From assembly GCF_000331995.1 (NCBI RefSeq), contig NC_020134.1, forward strand, positions 2,354,724 to 2,418,723: a stretch of DNA of 64,000 nt, given 5' to 3'. The notes beneath the pieces are model-generated. The model saw only the letters and a list, made by a program, of their open reading frames with translations, was not told the origin of the DNA and searched no databases. The DNA is from Thermoclostridium stercorarium subsp. stercorarium DSM 8532. GTDB taxonomy: Bacteria; Bacillota; Clostridia; DSM-8532. A program made the position numbers and the translations under genes. Positions within the stretch are counted from its first letter, which is position 1; each line of letters opens with the position of its first letter. Positions 18,123 to 27,156 of this stretch are shown piece by piece.

Positions 18123-19400
18123 TTACATATTTACCGGCCATATGATGGATAAAGAGGGTTCCGCCGAAAAATGATCTTTAAAAATTTCTTCGGCTTCGTC
18201 CAGTGTAAGTTCTTCATATACTCTGGTGTGTTCAAAGAAATTTGCACCGTTGAAGTACAGCGGTATAAATTCGTGGGAGATATCCTCAGGGGAATTCAGG
18301 TTCCCTATAAACCTTCCTTCATGAGCTTTCTTAATGCGCTCGAAGCTTTTTTTGTCAAGTCCGTTTTTACGTACCTTTTCAAGCGCAGTAATAATTTTTT
18401 CGGCTGTTTTTTTTGGGTCTTTCGACTGTCCTCCCCATACGGTATACCCAAAGGAGCCTTCGAGGCTTACATCGCATCCGAACCCCTGGTTTATTAACCC
18501 ATCGTTGTACAGTTGATTATACAACTCCGAACTTCTCCCCATCAACATTGAAAGTATTATTTCAAGGGCAACCTTCCTTTTTAAAAGATCATACCCTGTA
18601 ACACCGGAATTGTCTTTGATTCCCATATTAAACTGCGGCATGGCCACGGCAAGGCTCTTTTCAATGAGCTTCATGTTATGATGCCGCGGCTCTTCCGGAA
18701 AAATTTTCTCTATCCTTCCGGGGTTATTTTTCGCTTTTATGCCGCGTTCCACCATGTCAAACACCAACGGCGGTTCAACGTCACCCACTGTAACTATAAT
18801 CATATTCGAAGGATGATAAAAAGTATTATAACACTTGTACAGTGTTTCTTTTGTAATTTCCATAATGCTTTCTTCAGTTCCTGCAATGTCGATTTTTACC
18901 GGATGATTAACATACAACGCATTAAGAAGGTTAAAAAACACCCTCCAGTCCGCATTATCATTGTACATCTTTATCTCCTGGCTGATTATGCCTTTTTCCT
19001 TTTCCACGTTTTCATCGGTAAGATACGGGTTTTGAACAAAATCAAGCAAAAGCCTGAAATTGTCTTCAAACCTGTCGGTGCATGAAAAAAGATATACCGT
19101 CTGGGTAAACGACGTATAGGCATTGGAATCCGCACCCAACATTGAAAACTTATCCATTATGCTGCCGTCTTCCTGCTCGAAAAGCTTATGTTCCAGAAAA
19201 TGGGCAATACCGTCCGGCACTCTTGTCTCATTATTCTCGTCGGGAGCAATAAAGGTATTGTTTATCGAACCGTAATTCGTGGCAAAAGTTGAGAAAATTT
19301 TGTTATAACCTTTCTTAGGTATGACAAAAGCCTTCAAACCGCTGGAATGTTCATAAATATAAACTTTTTCCTTTATACGTTCAAACTCAAGGACTTTCAA
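18123..19400 (-). CDS. M16 family zinc peptidase (YmfH-like, catalytic subunit)
   Basis: Insulinase/pitrilysin-type metallopeptidase of 425 residues. The zinc motif HFLEH near residue 68 and a downstream glutamate in NVEKEKGIISQEIKMY are intact. The start is TTG after AGGAG. It follows the paired non-catalytic M16 gene by 3 nt, like ymfF-ymfH in Bacillus; such pairs form heterodimeric peptide-degrading chambers. The substrate is unknown. It is near lgt and cell wall genes without obvious functional link. Confidence 0.92.
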   Translation of the reverse strand: MKVLEFERIKEKVYIYEHSSGLKAFVIPKKGYNKIFSTFATNYGSINNTFIAPDENNETRVPDGIAHFLEHKLFEQEDGSIMDKFSMLGADSNAYTSFTQTVYLFSCTDRFEDNFRLLLDFVQNPYLTDENVEKEKGIISQEIKMYNDNADWRVFFNLLNALYVNHPVKIDIAGTEESIMEITKETLYKCYNTFYHPSNMIIVTVGDVEPPLVFDMVERGIKAKNNPGRIEKIFPEEPRHHNMKLIEKSLAVAMPQFNMGIKDNSGVTGYDLLKRKVALEIILSMLMGRSSELYNQLYNDGLINQGFGCDVSLEGSFGYTVWGGQSKDPKKTAEKIITALEKVRKNGLDKKSFERIKKAHEGRFIGNLNSPEDISHEFIPLYFNGANFFEHTRVYEELTLDEAEEIFKDHFSAEPSLSIIWPVNM

Positions 19401-19403
19401 CTT

Positions 19404-20720
19404 TCACTCTCTCCTTTCACCTTCACCTGACAAAGATGTAAGAAAATAGACGGTATCAGGAGTCAGCCTTTTCGACACCCGTATTACGTCTTCCTTTGTC
19501 ACCGATGTTATTTTTTCTATGAAAGAATCCACGTTCTCATTCGTATTTGACAAGTACTGGCTGATATAGAAATCAACCATTGCGCCCTGGCTGTCCTGCA
19601 TGGATTTCAGATCGGTTACAAGACTGTTCTTTGTGGCTTCCATTTCGTAATCACTTATATCCCCGTTCTCTATGGCTTTGAACTGATCCATTATAATTCT
19701 CTCAGCCCTGTCCCGGTTTGATATTTCAATGCCACATACCGCAACAAGCAGCCCCTTGAATTTTTCAATCGTTGAAAAGGCAGAGTATGCGAGGCTCGCT
19801 TTTTCCCTCACATTCTGAAACAGTTTTGAATGCACACCTCCGCCGAGAATTCCGTTATATATAACCAGCGGATAATATTCGGGACTGTTTGCCTCAATCT
19901 GGGTTCTGAAACCTATGCAAAGTTTTCCCTGGCTTACATCCATCGGTTCTTCTATCCGGCGTAATTCTCCGACTTCCTTTTTCACCTGTATTGACGGCAG
20001 GGATATTAAATTATTTCTCTCAATAACTTCAAATTTCCGAATATATCTTTCCAGTTCGTGGTCATTTATGTTTCCCGAAATATATACATAAACCGGGTTG
20101 TGGGTTAAAAGGCCGCGGTAATGTTCGAACAGCGCCTCATTTGTCAATGTCTTCGCCCTTTCCTCATCTCCGTCGTCATTAACCGCGAAAGGCTCTCCGG
20201 CGCACATTTCCTCCATACATCTTTGCATTGCATAATACATTTTGTTGTTTACCCGGCTGCGAATTCTCTGGATAAGATTTTCCCTTTCCTGCTCAAAATA
20301 TTCTTTGCTGAATGCGCCATTTTCAGTAACGGGATCGGTCAGAATATCAAGTAACAGCGCACCCACCTCTTCAAAAAGGTTTGCCCCGTTTACGGTAAAT
20401 CTGTCAGAGACAAACCTCGCACTCAGCTGAATTATCTGATACTCGCCCTTTTTGTGGACCGCAACGTTCACTCCCGCTCCATACAATTCCTCCAGCCTTA
20501 ATGCGAGGTCCTGCTGGGTCGGATAACGTCTGCAGCCTCTTCTTAAAATATACGGCACCAGGGCATTCTGTGTAGCCCGTTCAATATCAAGGGGATCCAG
20601 AATAAAAATATCAATCCTGACCGTTTTAAATTTATCTGACTTTACATAAAAAAACGATATTCCGTTTTTTTCGTCAAGCTTTATTACCGAAGAAGAATTC
20701 CCTTCCTGTTTCAATTTCAT
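19404..20720 (-). CDS. M16 family peptidase, non-catalytic partner (YmfF-like)
   Basis: A 438-residue M16 fold protein. Where the zinc motif should be, the sequence reads PYILRRGCRRYPT, with no HxxEH, so it should be inactive alone. The C-terminal half keeps the conserved arginine-tyrosine type region (NVREKASLAYSAFSTIEKFKG). The ATG follows AAAGGA. Directly upstream of the active M16 gene, it most likely supplies the second half of a two-subunit peptidase. Confidence 0.9.
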   Translation of the reverse strand: MKLKQEGNSSSVIKLDEKNGISFFYVKSDKFKTVRIDIFILDPLDIERATQNALVPYILRRGCRRYPTQQDLALRLEELYGAGVNVAVHKKGEYQIIQLSARFVSDRFTVNGANLFEEVGALLLDILTDPVTENGAFSKEYFEQERENLIQRIRSRVNNKMYYAMQRCMEEMCAGEPFAVNDDGDEERAKTLTNEALFEHYRGLLTHNPVYVYISGNINDHELERYIRKFEVIERNNLISLPSIQVKKEVGELRRIEEPMDVSQGKLCIGFRTQIEANSPEYYPLVIYNGILGGGVHSKLFQNVREKASLAYSAFSTIEKFKGLLVAVCGIEISNRDRAERIIMDQFKAIENGDISDYEMEATKNSLVTDLKSMQDSQGAMVDFYISQYLSNTNENVDSFIEKITSVTKEDVIRVSKRLTPDTVYFLTSLSGEGERRE

Positions 20721-20951
20721 TCATCCTTTCTTTACAGGATTGGTTATTTTTTATTCATACCCATTGTTAATGCAATAAATACATCCCGCCCTCCCCTATT
20801 ATACAACAATTTTTTTATGGATTTTTTAATTAAATTTAAACTTGCGATAAAAGTATTGAGAAAGCAATTTCTTTTATTGTCTTATGGACTCATTTTACCG
20901 ATATAGTGATCAAGGAAAACTAAATGTTGTAATTTGCGGAGGAATGCTGAA

Positions 20952-22103
20952 TTGTTTTACATAACTCTTCAAAACCAGGTTCATTTGCTCATCGTACTTA
21001 TTTTTTCATCATATATATATTTAACATCGGTCACGACAAAGCCTGAGCCTTTTCTCAAAAACGTCGGTACATCATTTATTATACCTATGATTCTCAGTAT
21101 AATGTCGTTTTTAACACTGAATATAACGCCTGCACAGTTCTACCTGTTTTTTTCGGAATTTGCTCTGTTATTGGCTTTAATTGTGGTTTTGATTTTTAAA
21201 AACGCCAAAGGAATCAATTCATTTATCAATATCCTGCTTTACGCCTTTCCTCTTGCGGTAGCGCTGCCAAATCTGAACTTCGATTCATTGCACAAGCATA
21301 AATGGATCGACATTTGTCTTTTGGCCTGCATGGGAGTTATTCTGCTGGTTATAATCATATCCGCATTAAGGAAAAACAGCCCACCAACAGCTTTATACGC
21401 GGGTATGCTCCTGCTCTGCTGTTCACTGTTGATACCAAGAATAGAAATATTAGATGTTCCCGCTGCCGTTCCATTACTGTTAAAAGCCATATCCTATCTG
21501 ATTTTTGCGAGTTTCATATACAAAGGATCGGTTCATAAGCTGAAAAAGGAATATATTGAGGCTTCAGGCGAACTTGCGAGAATTACCGACAATATACAAC
21601 GGGAAGTCAACCGCAGGCTTGCACGGGTGGAAAAATCCGATATTTCCCTTGCTGAGCTTACCAAAACCGACACGCAGACGGGAGTTTATACCGAAAAAGC
21701 CATTACCGATTTTATCGAATACCAAATTGAAAAAGATCCCAATGGCGAATTTTCAGTTTTGCTGGTGGACATTAACAATCTCAGAAAAATCAGCAGCAAA
21801 CTTGGAAACGTTGCAGTTGAGAAATGTCTCAGAACCCTTGCCCGCATCCTGAAGCAAAACATGGGGAAAGATGACAAAGTAGGGCGTTTCGGAGATTCAT
21901 CCTTTATAGTCGTTCTGCCGAATACAAACGTCGCAAAGGCGTGGATTCTGGCCGAGCAGCTTGAAAAAGAGGCAGAAGCGACAAATGATCCTCATTTTTC
22001 AATCTCAACAGGCGTAGTCTCATATCCGATTGACGGCGAAAATCTGAAAGACATAATAAAGGCGGCCAAAAAATCGCTGAAATCTTTTAAGAAATCAGGC
22101 TGA
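20952..22103 (+). CDS. membrane protein with degenerate GGDEF domain
   Basis: About 383 residues: a hydrophobic N-terminal half with seven or so membrane spans, a short linker helix, then a GGDEF-fold domain from about residue 225. The active-site loop reads GRFGDSSF instead of GG(D/E)EF, and the product-inhibition RxxD is GKDD, so diguanylate cyclase activity is unlikely; a signalling or nucleotide-sensing role is inference. The TTG at 20952 lies 9 nt after GGAGG; the upstream TTG at 20934 overlaps it. Divergent from the M16 pair. Confidence 0.85.
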   Translation: MFYITLQNQVHLLIVLIFSSYIYLTSVTTKPEPFLKNVGTSFIIPMILSIMSFLTLNITPAQFYLFFSEFALLLALIVVLIFKNAKGINSFINILLYAFPLAVALPNLNFDSLHKHKWIDICLLACMGVILLVIIISALRKNSPPTALYAGMLLLCCSLLIPRIEILDVPAAVPLLLKAISYLIFASFIYKGSVHKLKKEYIEASGELARITDNIQREVNRRLARVEKSDISLAELTKTDTQTGVYTEKAITDFIEYQIEKDPNGEFSVLLVDINNLRKISSKLGNVAVEKCLRTLARILKQNMGKDDKVGRFGDSSFIVVLPNTNVAKAWILAEQLEKEAEATNDPHFSISTGVVSYPIDGENLKDIIKAAKKSLKSFKKSG

Positions 22104-22228
22104 CTCCAGCTTAATCCAAAACTGAATATTTATAATCGCACTTCTTAAAACCGGTATGGTTAATAATTCTCTTTCTGCAGAAAATATTTTATGCTTCAAC
22201 ATATAAGTTAAGAATATGGAGAGATTAC

Positions 22229-23311
22229 ATGACTGCAAAGAGATTTTTTCTCATTTTTACCATTGTAATGGTTACCATATCGGGAATATGCATTCATGCC
22301 ATTATCTCGAGAGCAAGGAACGAGCTTTCAAAAATGCGGGAGATACAGGCAAAACTACCCGCTGAAAATTCCGGCGTGACCGTTACCCCTACCCCTACCC
22401 TGCCGCCGTTGAACAACACCGGACAATCTTCAAAAAGCGGGGCGAAAGGCAGAAACCTTACAAACAACCAAAAATACTACACCGACGTCGCGGATCCATC
22501 CAACAGGAACATCCTGTTAATCGGCAAGGATCCTACCTACTCCAACTTTGACGTAATAATTATAGCCAGTATCAGCGAAAAAGACAAAACGGTAAAACTT
22601 ATAGACATTCCAAGGGATATATTTATAGATTACTCGCCCGAAGTACTGAAGGAATTTAAGGAGAAAGCGCCTGATTTTTACAACGAAAAGGGAAGCAGAA
22701 AAATAAATGCTGCCCACGCGGTCGGAAAAATGACCGGCTATTCACCTGCCAATCCCAGGTTTCTCGGAAAACCGGGCATTAATTTTCTGACCGATTTAGT
22801 TTACGAAATTTTCCATGTGGAGATTCACGATTATATTGCAGTAGAAACCGACGGTTTTCGTGAAATAGTCGATTATTTCGGCGGTGTGGTGGTTAATGTG
22901 CCGGTATACATGCATTACGAAGACCCCTCACAGGACCTTTATATCCACCTTGAACCGGGTGTTCAGCTGCTTGACGGCAAAAACGCCGAGGGATTTGTAA
23001 GGTTCAGGCAGGGATATAACAGAAACGGGGAATATTTCACTTATCCCCGCTCGAAAAACGTTTACCTGTTTTTAAAAGCTTTCTTCGAGCAGCATTTTAA
23101 TTTAAGAAACCTGAGCAAGATTGGCAAGGTTTATGAAATAATAAAACAAAACACCGAAACAAGCGTGCAGGACTTAAGTGAGACTTACGAGTATGTCGTG
23201 CTGGCAAGTAAAATCATAAATGAAAAATACTCAATCGAGCATGTAAATATAGAAACATCGGGTAAGAAAAAATTCAACGGCGCACTGTATGAAATACTGA
23301 AAACAAAATAA
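22229..23311 (+). CDS. LytR-CpsA-Psr (LCP) family transferase
   Basis: Membrane-anchored enzyme of the family that attaches anionic polymers or polysaccharides to peptidoglycan. After one N-terminal span (FFLIFTIVMVTISGICIHAI) there is a Pro/Thr linker, then the LCP domain with NILLIGKD, the SV-like VKLIDIPRDIFIDY arginine motif and KINAAHAVG. 360 residues, normal. The ATG follows GGAGAG. Transcribed alone, ending at a strong terminator. Confidence 0.9.
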   Translation: MTAKRFFLIFTIVMVTISGICIHAIISRARNELSKMREIQAKLPAENSGVTVTPTPTLPPLNNTGQSSKSGAKGRNLTNNQKYYTDVADPSNRNILLIGKDPTYSNFDVIIIASISEKDKTVKLIDIPRDIFIDYSPEVLKEFKEKAPDFYNEKGSRKINAAHAVGKMTGYSPANPRFLGKPGINFLTDLVYEIFHVEIHDYIAVETDGFREIVDYFGGVVVNVPVYMHYEDPSQDLYIHLEPGVQLLDGKNAEGFVRFRQGYNRNGEYFTYPRSKNVYLFLKAFFEQHFNLRNLSKIGKVYEIIKQNTETSVQDLSETYEYVVLASKIINEKYSIEHVNIETSGKKKFNGALYEILKTK

Positions 23312-23405
23312 CGGCCGGCTCACCGGAACGCAGCGGGGATTCACAGCATGTCCGCGGCACGGCTAAATCACCCGAACCATCCGCGGGCGTGGATATACAC
23401 ATAAA

Positions 23406-23435
23406 AAAACAGGCGGAACATAGTCCGCCTGTTTT
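23406..23435. terminator. bidirectional terminator
   Basis: AAAACAGGCGGA and TCCGCCTGTTTT form a perfect 12-bp stem with a 6-nt loop, flanked by A and T runs. It serves the LCP gene (plus) and the phosphodiester glycosidase gene (minus), which converge here. Confidence 0.9.
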
Positions 23436-23447
23436 CTGCACGCTTTA

Positions 23448-26400
23448 TCATTCTATGGGTTTATATTCGTATGTCACCTGATCTCCCATAATTGTAACAA
23501 GGATATACTGCGCAACCTTTTTGTTGTTTGCCGTAAGGTTCTGCACATCCAGTCCGCAGGTTGAAAAATACCTTACTCCTCTGTCCTTTGTCACCGTATT
23601 GCTGTCCCCTTTGTAAAATACCCATACATTTCTGAACTTTTTGCCGGCGTATTCGGCCAGAATGTCTTTAAACAACTGGGCTTCCAGCCTGTCACTGAAT
23701 GTATCGGGCGAGCTTTCCATGAAAATAAACACATTCTGCCCGTTAAAGGATTCAAGCTGGTTCAAAAGCCACTTCCACTGCCCTGTGGTACCGTTTCTTA
23801 AGCTGTTGGACTCTATATCCAGCTGTATAAACCGCGAACCCTGTACATCCATGGATTTATAACCTTTTCCTGTGGCTATTACAGGTTTCTTTACCTTTGA
23901 TGTCACCTGGTGGGAACCGTTTCCGACAAATGCGCCTATCTCTATGTATTTATTTATTTTGTCAGCCAGGTAATTGGTAAGGTATTTTTCCACATCATTT
24001 GCAGGCTCGCGTGCTTCACCGAATACCGAGAACCTGTAATTCTTCTCACCGGCAACGTATTTTACCGCCTGGTTCTTGCTGTCCGCCTGCACGGTATTTT
24101 GGGGTATGTTATTGAAATTTCCGGTTTTGTTTGTCTTTATTCTGAACTGCAAATCATCAAGGTAAATACTGCCTTTCTCGTCTATAGGGCTCGGATTTAC
24201 AACATACAGTCTCGTAACCCTTGCAGGCCTTTTTATATGCGATACCTTCCCCTCGACATATGCCCAGCCTGTCCAGTTAATTCCTTCTGAAAGCATCACA
24301 TAATTTACCTTGCCGTCTGCATCAACCACTTCGGCCCTGAGCCAGCTTTTTGTGGTTTTCTGGCTATACGCCCACAGGCCGATTGTCTCGGCGCCGTCAG
24401 GAACGCTTATTCCGTTACCGGGCAGCACAATGTACGCAGCCTGGGTTTCGGGGGCTGCCTTGAAAACATAGTCCAGTCTGACGCTCGACGTACCGGTATT
24501 TTTGTAGTCACTCACGATGGCGGCGCTTGCCGGCACCCATGAAGGGAATGACGTAAAATCAACCGCATCCGTTTCGAAGCCTGTGGCCACGACTGTCTCC
24601 ACTCCCGGTATTTCTGTACTTGCCGGCATTTTATTCCGCTCAACGGTAATAATGCTCAAATCGTCTATAAAAATTTCCCCAGCCTCTTCTACCGGATTAA
24701 CTTGTACAAGGTATATCCTTGTGAGTTTTGCAGGAAGCGAAATGCCGTTTAACGGGATTTCTACATATCTCCATCCAATCCAGTCCATTTTTGTTATATC
24801 CCCAAGCCTTTGGGTTTTATTCTGGCTGTCCTGTACTTCTATCCTTAACCAGTTGGAATTTTCGTGGTCATTATATACCCAGAATCCGACCCTGATCGCA
24901 TTTTCCGGTAATGTATAACCCTCTCCGTTAAATACGGCGTACACCGCTCTGTTCGTATCAGCCGTTTCAAACCTGTATGTCAGTTTTCCCGAAAAATTTC
25001 CGCCGTGTTTCTGCTCGCCGGAAATCTGATAGCTTCCCGTTACCGTTGAAGGGTATGACAGGAAAGTAGCGTTGTCCTTTTCGAAATCATCAACAAGGGT
25101 TGAAACGGTGGGAAGAACGGTTACCGCACAGTAAGCATACGCATTGCCGACCGATGCGGAAATATATCCGTAACCGGAATTTGTCGCCACAAATGTCCCG
25201 CCTGAAACAAAACCTATATTGCCTACAGTTTTCCAGCTGACATCGGCAGGATTGATTGACGCGGTAAAACCTTCTCCGTCCTCGCCTGTTACGGTTAATT
25301 TTTTCTGCTCTTTTGCAATCAGTGTTATGCTACTGCTGCTGAGGGTCAGCTTCGCAGGCTGGTCCAGAACTTTGACATACGTTTCGGCAGATACGTCGCC
25401 GACCGTCGCAATTATCTTCGCAGTGCCGGGAGACAGCGGTCTGAAGACATTTCCGGTGAAACTGCCCTCCACTCCTTCGACCCGCCATGTTACTTCGTCG
25501 GGATTTATCTGTACAGGATTGAAATATTGGTCATAACCCTTTACGGTAAACTTTCTTGAAGTATTGACAAAAACATTCGGCTCTTCTGCTTCTACGTAAA
25601 GCCCGGCCAGCGGTGCCGGAGGCGCAATGGAAAATACACCTATCGCGTTAGGGATCCTTCTCTGAACACCATCGCTTGGTTTGTTCTGAACGACAACGGT
25701 ATTGGTTCCCGGTTCCCTTGAAGCAATGGTTGACGAACCGCCGCCGTCCAGCGCAAGCGCATTGTAAGCTCCTATCCCAAGCATGAACTGCGCCAGTTCG
25801 GTCATTGTCATGCCTATGCTGTGGGACTGCCTTCCGTCAACAACCACCATGTAAATGGTTTTTCCGTCCCGGCTTGTTCCCACCGCAGTCCGTGGATGTC
25901 TTCCTGCAACTTCATGGGTAAATTTGTCGGGTATTGTACCGTTAACGACGAGCATTCCTCCGCCGCTCACAGCCATCTGTATTTTTGTCCAGTCCGGAGA
26001 CGTCGTTACTTCAAAACGTACAGGATCACCCACGTTAAAATTGTTCAGTATTCTGTTTTTATTTTCCCCTGATGTTATGACCACGTAACCGTTAACAGGT
26101 ATTTCGGTGCCGGGCATATTCACCCGGATTTCCTTTACCACCCCGTCCTCCACTATCATTTCAAGGACATCGGTATAATAACCGTTGCGATTTCCGGTTG
26201 AAGTGGTTGTCCATTTCCTGTCCTGCACAGTAAAATCGGTATATCCGTAATACGGTTCATTATATCTTGATACGCTTATGTATTCACCGTTAGGTGCATA
26301 TATGCGGATATCGGCTTTCCAGTAGTCAATAATACCGCTTCTCGTCTCGTCAATGGCAAAGGTGGCCATATTGTCCTTATCCCTGTTAAAAGTTGCGTCC

Positions 26401-26804
26401 GCCGTCAGCAAATTCCATGACTGCACCAACGGTCCGATGGGATTCTGCATTCCCGTCTGATCGGAACTTAAAAAGAAACTGCCGTTTATACCCGCTATTG
26501 CTCCCCATTCCTTCATGTGATCGGTTGTAGATAACGGTTTCTGGATGGTTTCGCCGTTCGCCAGGGCGTCAATATACACATACGGGTCGTTTAAATCGGC
26601 TTTAAGCACATAAATTGTCTGCCAGCCGAGATCGGTAAACCTTGTTATTGTTTCCTGGGTTACACCCGACGTGATAATTTTGGTTTCAACTTTCTGATAA
26701 ATGACAGAATTGGATGTCGCATTAGAAGCGAAAGAAACAGGAATAATCCCAGCAAAAAACAGCAGAAGCGACAAGAAAAACACTGCAGCCTTTTTCATCC
26801 TCAT
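23448..26804 (-). CDS. secreted multidomain phosphodiester glycosidase (NAGPA domain)
   Basis: About 1118 residues, exported by a signal peptide (KKAAVFFLSLLLFFAGIIPVSFAS). Residues about 60-405 form a phosphodiester glycosidase domain, family of the enzyme that uncovers mannose-6-phosphate, with GINGSFF, AGRHPRTAVG, VVDGRQ and LALDGGGSST. Two Ig-like domains follow (about 410-580), then two related carbohydrate-binding-like beta-sandwich modules (about 580-740 and 740-890), and a C-terminal domain resembling a calcineurin-like phosphoesterase that lacks clear metal ligands. The start is ATG at 26802-26804 after GGAGG; longer upstream frame is ignored. Probably acts on wall or extracellular glycan phosphodiesters; substrate unproven. 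Confidence 0.88.
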   Translation of the reverse strand: MRMKKAAVFFLSLLLFFAGIIPVSFASNATSNSVIYQKVETKIITSGVTQETITRFTDLGWQTIYVLKADLNDPYVYIDALANGETIQKPLSTTDHMKEWGAIAGINGSFFLSSDQTGMQNPIGPLVQSWNLLTADATFNRDKDNMATFAIDETRSGIIDYWKADIRIYAPNGEYISVSRYNEPYYGYTDFTVQDRKWTTTSTGNRNGYYTDVLEMIVEDGVVKEIRVNMPGTEIPVNGYVVITSGENKNRILNNFNVGDPVRFEVTTSPDWTKIQMAVSGGGMLVVNGTIPDKFTHEVAGRHPRTAVGTSRDGKTIYMVVVDGRQSHSIGMTMTELAQFMLGIGAYNALALDGGGSSTIASREPGTNTVVVQNKPSDGVQRRIPNAIGVFSIAPPAPLAGLYVEAEEPNVFVNTSRKFTVKGYDQYFNPVQINPDEVTWRVEGVEGSFTGNVFRPLSPGTAKIIATVGDVSAETYVKVLDQPAKLTLSSSSITLIAKEQKKLTVTGEDGEGFTASINPADVSWKTVGNIGFVSGGTFVATNSGYGYISASVGNAYAYCAVTVLPTVSTLVDDFEKDNATFLSYPSTVTGSYQISGEQKHGGNFSGKLTYRFETADTNRAVYAVFNGEGYTLPENAIRVGFWVYNDHENSNWLRIEVQDSQNKTQRLGDITKMDWIGWRYVEIPLNGISLPAKLTRIYLVQVNPVEEAGEIFIDDLSIITVERNKMPASTEIPGVETVVATGFETDAVDFTSFPSWVPASAAIVSDYKNTGTSSVRLDYVFKAAPETQAAYIVLPGNGISVPDGAETIGLWAYSQKTTKSWLRAEVVDADGKVNYVMLSEGINWTGWAYVEGKVSHIKRPARVTRLYVVNPSPIDEKGSIYLDDLQFRIKTNKTGNFNNIPQNTVQADSKNQAVKYVAGEKNYRFSVFGEAREPANDVEKYLTNYLADKINKYIEIGAFVGNGSHQVTSKVKKPVIATGKGYKSMDVQGSRFIQLDIESNSLRNGTTGQWKWLLNQLESFNGQNVFIFMESSPDTFSDRLEAQLFKDILAEYAGKKFRNVWVFYKGDSNTVTKDRGVRYFSTCGLDVQNLTANNKKVAQYILVTIMGDQVTYEYKPIE

Positions 26805-27156
26805 GCCACAAGCCTCCGTATCATTTATTTGTCTTTTGTTGAATACGCACCTTTTTTGACGAACAAACTCGGATTTTGTTCCAAAAGTGCATATATTCTT
26901 TATCGGTATTTTACCATGCACAAGTAAAAATAACCACTTTACAACGTTTACTTTTCAGTTAAGAAAATGACAAGTTTAATACATTTATATTACATCAGAA
27001 AAAAATGCTAATCACGGAAAAAGTGCAACAGCCCCGGGGCGCTTTAACATTGTTTTTTATGGTTAAAAAATCATTCCATTCTCTGACTTCAGAAGAAGTC
27101 GCCGGTGCGTAAAAGAATATTACTCAACGCAACCACTGAATCTGCCGGGAATTGGT
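26805..27156. other. gene-free gap
   Basis: Leader of the phosphodiester glycosidase gene (minus) and downstream region of the serpin. It holds a 16-bp inverted repeat GACTTC-agaa-GAAGTC (27085-27100), followed on the minus strand by ATTTTTTAAC after 12 nt, a possible weak serpin terminator, and one further ACAAAAGA on the minus strand (26832-26839). No open frame of interest. Confidence 0.4.
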
